A stretch of DNA of 64,000 nucleotides, from positions 372,001 through 436,000 of the forward strand of contig CAWILT010000002.1 in NCBI GenBank assembly GCA_963837025.1. Reading direction: 5' to 3'. Positions 59,979 through 64,000 of the stretch are shown here, piece after piece. This stretch comes from JALZUV01 sp963837025. Lineage in GTDB: Bacteria; Pseudomonadota; Alphaproteobacteria; Rickettsiales; JALZUV01. A program made the translations under genes and the position numbers. The notes below the pieces were generated by a model, which had not been told where the DNA came from, did no database searches, and saw only the letters and a list, made by a program, of their open reading frames with translations. Position 1 is the first letter of the stretch. The number at the start of each line of letters is the position of its first letter.

Positions 59979-60090
59979 TTGACTATCTTTAACCCGCCCA
60001 AACGTTTGATGCTATGAAAAATTTCTTCCAATCAATGCTTGACCCATCCACCTGCTTCGCCTAATTTCCCAAAAATTCCACGGAGCCTCA

Positions 60091-61254
60091 ATGCCTGAAA
60101 AGCACATGCCAGAAACCTGCAATGCCGCCCTTCTCTTAGCGGATGGCTCAGTGTTTTTCGGTTATGGCATTGGCGCAAAAGGCACTACACTCGGCGAGAT
60201 TTGTTTCAATACCAGCATGACTGGCTTTCAAGAAATTTTAACCGATTTATCTTATGCTGGCCAAATTGTTACTTTTACCACACCGCATATCGGTAATACT
60301 GGAACCAACGACGAAGATAGCGAATCGCTAAAACCTGCTTGCCGCGGCTTAATTTTACGCGAAATTCCGTCAGAGCCTTCAAGCTTTCGCAATACTGAAA
60401 CCTTTACTTACTGGTTGCGTCGTCACGAAATCACCGGCATTGCTGGCATTGATACACGCGCACTCACCCGCCATATCCGCAAAAAAGGCGCGCAAAATGC
60501 GCTCATCTGGCACGGCGAGGTTGGCGATAGCCTACCATTAGACCAACTGAAAACTAAACTTGCCGAGCATCCGCCTCTAACAGGATTAGATCTCGCTAAA
60601 GAAGTTTCAACCACCGAATCAGCGCCGTGGCGTCAAACGCGTTGGAGTTTAAAAAATGGTCTAGCTGATCAAAATAACGATACAGGACTGCATGTGGTGG
60701 CCATTGATTATGGCCAAAAACGCAATATCGCTCGCTCTCTCGTGGCGCATGGCTGTCGTGTCACCATCGTGCCGGCAAGCTATAGCGCATCCGACATTAT
60801 GGCCTATGAACCCGATGGCGTTTTCCTATCTAACGGCCCAGCTGATCCCGCAGCAACCGCTGAACTCGTCGTGCCGACCTTACAAAAACTGTTGCATGAT
60901 AACGTGCCTATTTTCGGTATTTGCCTTGGCCATCAACTTTTGGCTATCGCCATGGGTGCCGAAACCGAAAAGATGCATCAAGGCCATCGCGGCGCGAACC
61001 ATCCGGTAAAGAATTTGCTGAATGGCAAAGTTGAAATTACCAGCCAAAATCATGGCTTTGTCGTGCGCTCAGGTAGCGTTCCCAAAGATGTTGAAGTAAC
61101 GCACCGCTCATTATTCGATGGCTCAATCGAAGGTCTGCGCCACAAAACCAAACCCGCTTTCAGCGTGCAATATCACCCCGAATCCTCCCCAGGCCCCCAC
61201 GACTCACGCTACCTGTTCGACGATTTCGTAAAACTGATGAGGGACCATGCCTAG
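60091..61254 (+). CDS. carA: Carbamoyl-phosphate synthase small subunit
   Basis: CarA hydrolyses glutamine and passes ammonia to CarB for pyrimidine and arginine synthesis. The 387 residues have the CPSase small-chain N-domain (GEICFNTSMTGFQEILTDLSYAGQ near 32-55) and a class I glutamine amidotransferase domain: catalytic cysteine in FGICLGHQLL near 277, and His/Glu in SVQYHPESSPGPHDS near 358-372. A GGAG ribosome binding site lies about 8 bases upstream of ATG 60091. Its stop lies 8 bp inside carB. Confidence 0.96.
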   Translation: MPEKHMPETCNAALLLADGSVFFGYGIGAKGTTLGEICFNTSMTGFQEILTDLSYAGQIVTFTTPHIGNTGTNDEDSESLKPACRGLILREIPSEPSSFRNTETFTYWLRRHEITGIAGIDTRALTRHIRKKGAQNALIWHGEVGDSLPLDQLKTKLAEHPPLTGLDLAKEVSTTESAPWRQTRWSLKNGLADQNNDTGLHVVAIDYGQKRNIARSLVAHGCRVTIVPASYSASDIMAYEPDGVFLSNGPADPAATAELVVPTLQKLLHDNVPIFGICLGHQLLAIAMGAETEKMHQGHRGANHPVKNLLNGKVEITSQNHGFVVRSGSVPKDVEVTHRSLFDGSIEGLRHKTKPAFSVQYHPESSPGPHDSRYLFDDFVKLMRDHA

Positions 61255-64000
61255 ACGCGATGATATAAAATCTATTTTGATTATAGGGGCAGGGCCGATT
61301 ATTATTGGTCAGGCGTGTGAGTTTGATTATTCGGGCACGCAAGCGGTGAAAACCCTTCGCGAAGAAGGCTATCGTGTCATTCTTGTTAATTCAAATCCCG
61401 CCACCATAATGACTGACCCGGATCTGGCCGATGCTACCTATATTGAGCCGATTAATGTTGAGATGGTAACTAAGGTAATTGAGGCTGAACGCCCTGATGC
61501 GCTATTGCCAACCATGGGCGGCCAAACCGCATTGAATTGCGCGATTCAGCTAGCCGAAAAAGGGGTGCTTAAAAAATATAATGTCGAGCTTATTGGCGCT
61601 AAGTTGGATGCCATAGATAAAGCCGAAAACCGTCACCGCTTCAATAAAGCGATGGAAAAAATCGGCCTTGAAACGCCGCGTTATGCCGTTGTGCATTCGT
61701 TGGAAGAAGCGCAACAACATCTTGATTTTGTAGGTTTGCCTGCTATTATCCGCCCCAGCTTTACCATGGGCGGAACCGGCGGCGGCATCGCTTATAATAA
61801 AAAAGAATTTGATGAAATTGTAAGCAACGGGCTTGATGCTTCACCCACCCACGAAGTATTGATTGATCAATCCGTGTTGGGTTGGAAAGAATATGAGATG
61901 GAGGTTGTGCGCGACCATGTTGATAATTGCATTATCATCTGCGCCATTGAAAATATTGATCCGATGGGCGTGCATACCGGCGATTCGATTACCGTAGCAC
62001 CAGCGCTAACCCTTACCGATAAAGAATATCAAATTATGCGTGACGCCAGCCTCGCTGTTTTGCGCGAAATTGGCGTAGAAACAGGCGGCTCTAACGTTCA
62101 ATTTGCCATCAACCCCGATGATGGACGCATGGTGGTGATTGAGATGAACCCGCGCGTATCGCGTTCCTCAGCGTTAGCATCGAAAGCCACCGGCTTCCCC
62201 ATTGCCAAGGTGGCGGCCAAACTAGCGGTGGGATATCGTTTAGACGAAATTACCAACGATATTACCCAAGCCACACCGGCATCATTCGAACCCAGTATCG
62301 ACTATGTCGTTACAAAAATTCCACGCTTTGCGTTTGAAAAATTTGAAGGTGCAAGCCAAGTGCTTAATACCGCCATGCATTCGGTGGGCGAAGCGATGGC
62401 TATTGGCCGCAACTTCCCCGAAAGTTTGCAAAAAGCCTATCGTTCGCTCGAAACCGGTTTGCATGGTTTTGACGAAATTGCTTTAGATACGCAAGATGGC
62501 GATGTGGCATTAGATTCGTTGCGCGCTGCCATTTCAAAACCAACGCCGATTCGCTTGCTGCAAGTAGGCCAAGCCATGCGTCTAGGTATGACGATTGATG
62601 AAGTTTATCAAATCACCAAAATTGACAAGTGGTTTTTGCGCCAAATCATGCGCATTATTAATGCTGAAAAGCAAGTGCGCGAACATGGGTTGCCCATGAA
62701 TGCCACCAAATTAATTGAACTGAAAAAACTCGGTTTTTCCGATGAACAACTCGCCACCTTCGCTGGAAAAATTGCGCCTGAAGTAACTGCCATTCGCCAA
62801 AAACTTGGCGTGAATCCCGTTTTCAAACGCATTGATACCTGCGCCGCTGAATTTGAGGCTCTCACCCCTTATATGTATTCTACCTATGAAGGTGATGGTG
62901 TAACGCCAGCTGAAAATGAGGCTGATGTAAGCGATCGTAATAAAGTCATCATCCTAGGCGGTGGCCCTAACCGTATTGGCCAAGGCATTGAATTTGATTA
63001 TTGCTGTGTGCATGCATGTTATGCACTGCGCGAAGCCGGTTTAGAAACCATCATGATTAACTGTAATCCTGAAACGGTTTCAACGGATTATGATACGTCT
63101 GACCGCTTGTATTTTGAGCCTTTAAGCGAAGAAGATGTGATTGCTGTTATTCGCTGTGAACAGGAAAAAGGCTATTTACGCGGAGTTATCGTGCAATTTG
63201 GTGGGCAAACGCCACTAAAATTGGCAGGCGCATTAGAGCGTGAAGGTATTCCCATTATCGGCACCTCGCCCGATTCGATTGATTTAGCCGAAGATAGAGA
63301 GCGCTTTCAAAAACTGCTTTATTCGTTAGGGCTTCGCCAGCCGCCCAACCAAATTTGCCATAATCATAGTGATGCGTTGGAACAGGCAGCGATGTTGGGT
63401 TATCCATTGGTTGTGCGCCCATCTTATGTTTTGGGTGGCCGTGCCATGCAAATTATTCACACACCCGAAGCGCTGAAAAAATATATCGGCACCATTGCTA
63501 ATATGTTTGGTGAAGGCCCCATTTTGCTTGATAGCTATTTAAGCAATGCGATTGAAGTGGATGTGGATGCGTTGTGCGACGGTAAAAGTGTTTATGTTAC
63601 GGGCATTTTAGAGCATATTGAAGAAGCAGGCATTCACTCCGGCGACTCCACCTGTGCACTGCCGCCACATACACTCTCTGATGATATTCAAGCCGAAATC
63701 CGTAGCCAAACGGTGGCATTGGCCAAAGCGTTAAACGTGATTGGCTTAATGAATGTGCAATTTGCCATTCAAGATGGCGACATTTTTATTTTAGAAGTAA
63801 ATCCGCGTGCCAGCCGCACGGTTCCGTTCATTGCCAAAGCGACAGGCATTCCGATTGCCAAAATCGCCGCGCGTTTAATGGTGGGTGAACGCTTGAGTGA
63901 TTTTGGATTAGAAAATAGCTTAGCCGATGCGAAAAAGATTAAACATTCAGCCGTAAAAGAAGCGGTATTCCCCTTCGCACGCTTCCCTGGTGTTGATGTT
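61247..64000 (+). CDS. carB: Carbamoyl-phosphate synthase large subunit (3' end outside the window)
   Basis: CarB makes carbamoyl phosphate from bicarbonate, ammonia and two ATP. ATG 61247 gives the usual N-terminus MPRRDDIKSILIIGAGPI, followed by the first ATP-grasp half (LLPTMGGQTALNCAIQLAE, IRPSFTMGGTGGGIAYN, and the metal-binding VIEMNPRVSRSSALASKATG). The second half begins IILGGGPNRIGQGIEFDY and includes VVRPSYVLGGRAMQII and LEVNPRASRTVPFIAKATG. The frame is open through 918 codons to the last base, still before the C-terminal allosteric domain; about 150 residues lie outside. It overlaps carA by 8 bp. Confidence 0.96.
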   Translation, partial: MPRRDDIKSILIIGAGPIIIGQACEFDYSGTQAVKTLREEGYRVILVNSNPATIMTDPDLADATYIEPINVEMVTKVIEAERPDALLPTMGGQTALNCAIQLAEKGVLKKYNVELIGAKLDAIDKAENRHRFNKAMEKIGLETPRYAVVHSLEEAQQHLDFVGLPAIIRPSFTMGGTGGGIAYNKKEFDEIVSNGLDASPTHEVLIDQSVLGWKEYEMEVVRDHVDNCIIICAIENIDPMGVHTGDSITVAPALTLTDKEYQIMRDASLAVLREIGVETGGSNVQFAINPDDGRMVVIEMNPRVSRSSALASKATGFPIAKVAAKLAVGYRLDEITNDITQATPASFEPSIDYVVTKIPRFAFEKFEGASQVLNTAMHSVGEAMAIGRNFPESLQKAYRSLETGLHGFDEIALDTQDGDVALDSLRAAISKPTPIRLLQVGQAMRLGMTIDEVYQITKIDKWFLRQIMRIINAEKQVREHGLPMNATKLIELKKLGFSDEQLATFAGKIAPEVTAIRQKLGVNPVFKRIDTCAAEFEALTPYMYSTYEGDGVTPAENEADVSDRNKVIILGGGPNRIGQGIEFDYCCVHACYALREAGLETIMINCNPETVSTDYDTSDRLYFEPLSEEDVIAVIRCEQEKGYLRGVIVQFGGQTPLKLAGALEREGIPIIGTSPDSIDLAEDRERFQKLLYSLGLRQPPNQICHNHSDALEQAAMLGYPLVVRPSYVLGGRAMQIIHTPEALKKYIGTIANMFGEGPILLDSYLSNAIEVDVDALCDGKSVYVTGILEHIEEAGIHSGDSTCALPPHTLSDDIQAEIRSQTVALAKALNVIGLMNVQFAIQDGDIFILEVNPRASRTVPFIAKATGIPIAKIAARLMVGERLSDFGLENSLADAKKIKHSAVKEAVFPFARFPGVDV

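Noticed and set aside
1..64000. CRISPR arrays, prophage genes, insertion sequences
   Set aside because: No regularly spaced short repeats, integrases, transposases or phage structural genes were seen on either strand.

Overview
The window is about 64 kb of low-to-moderate GC bacterial chromosome that fits an alphaproteobacterium. The pointers are an ATP12-type F1-ATPase chaperone gene, a fused IspDF, an APH-type homoserine kinase beside rnhA, an alphaproteobacterial-style propionyl-CoA carboxylase alpha chain, a YejB-type permease, the ddl-ftsQ-ftsA end of a dcw cluster and an FlbD-type flagellar regulator. I cannot place it below class; a free-living or predatory low-GC lineage is only a guess.

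Layout. 0-9.3 kb: mixed housekeeping genes (pccA, crcB/fluC, rluC-like, ATP12, a family-2 glycosyltransferase, queH, mltG) and small unknown secreted or membrane proteins. 9.3-16.1 kb, minus strand: a compact type IV pilus / type II secretion-like operon (PilB/GspE ATPase, PilC/GspF platform protein, a GspL-like PilM-PilN fusion, PilO-like, PilP/GspB-like), with an ABC ATPase at its end. 16.2-21.2 kb: mutS and maeB, divergent. 21.2-25.6 kb: a tandemly repeated locus of about 1.27 kb between maeB and a FadN-type beta-oxidation gene. It carries two paralogous lipoproteins with a virtually identical 5' part and strongly diverged mature parts, plus a broken fadN fragment. 25.6-27.6 kb: three unknown genes, two of them membrane proteins.

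27.6-39.3 kb, minus strand: a flagellar cluster in the order fliF-fliG-fliH-fliN-flbD-flhA-flhF-flhG-fliK. fliF, fliG, flbD and flhA are each interrupted by single-base frameshifts, six in all and four of them within 180 bp at the fliF/fliG junction. Every break restores a textbook protein when one base is added or removed, so this is either very recent inactivation or a local consensus-sequence problem.

39.6-50.2 kb: housekeeping genes (thrB, rnhA, hisI, cysQ, dusB, ispDF, pgpA, a CinA-type amidase, YcgN-like, an RRM protein, an ABC-F ATPase), interrupted at 43 kb by a GC-richer gene for an SGNH/SASA-type esterase lipoprotein. 50.2-53.7 kb: an outer-membrane beta-barrel protein, CsbD, tRNA-Arg(CCU), a small lipoprotein and a pentapeptide-repeat membrane protein. 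53.8-64 kb: comF, an M16 peptidase, yejB, ftsA, ftsQ, ddl, and divergently carA and carB (carB runs off the window).

The most unusual parts are the maeB-fadN lipoprotein locus, which looks like a site of repeated allele exchange, and the cluster of frameshifts in the flagellar genes. No CRISPR array, prophage or recognisable transposase was seen.
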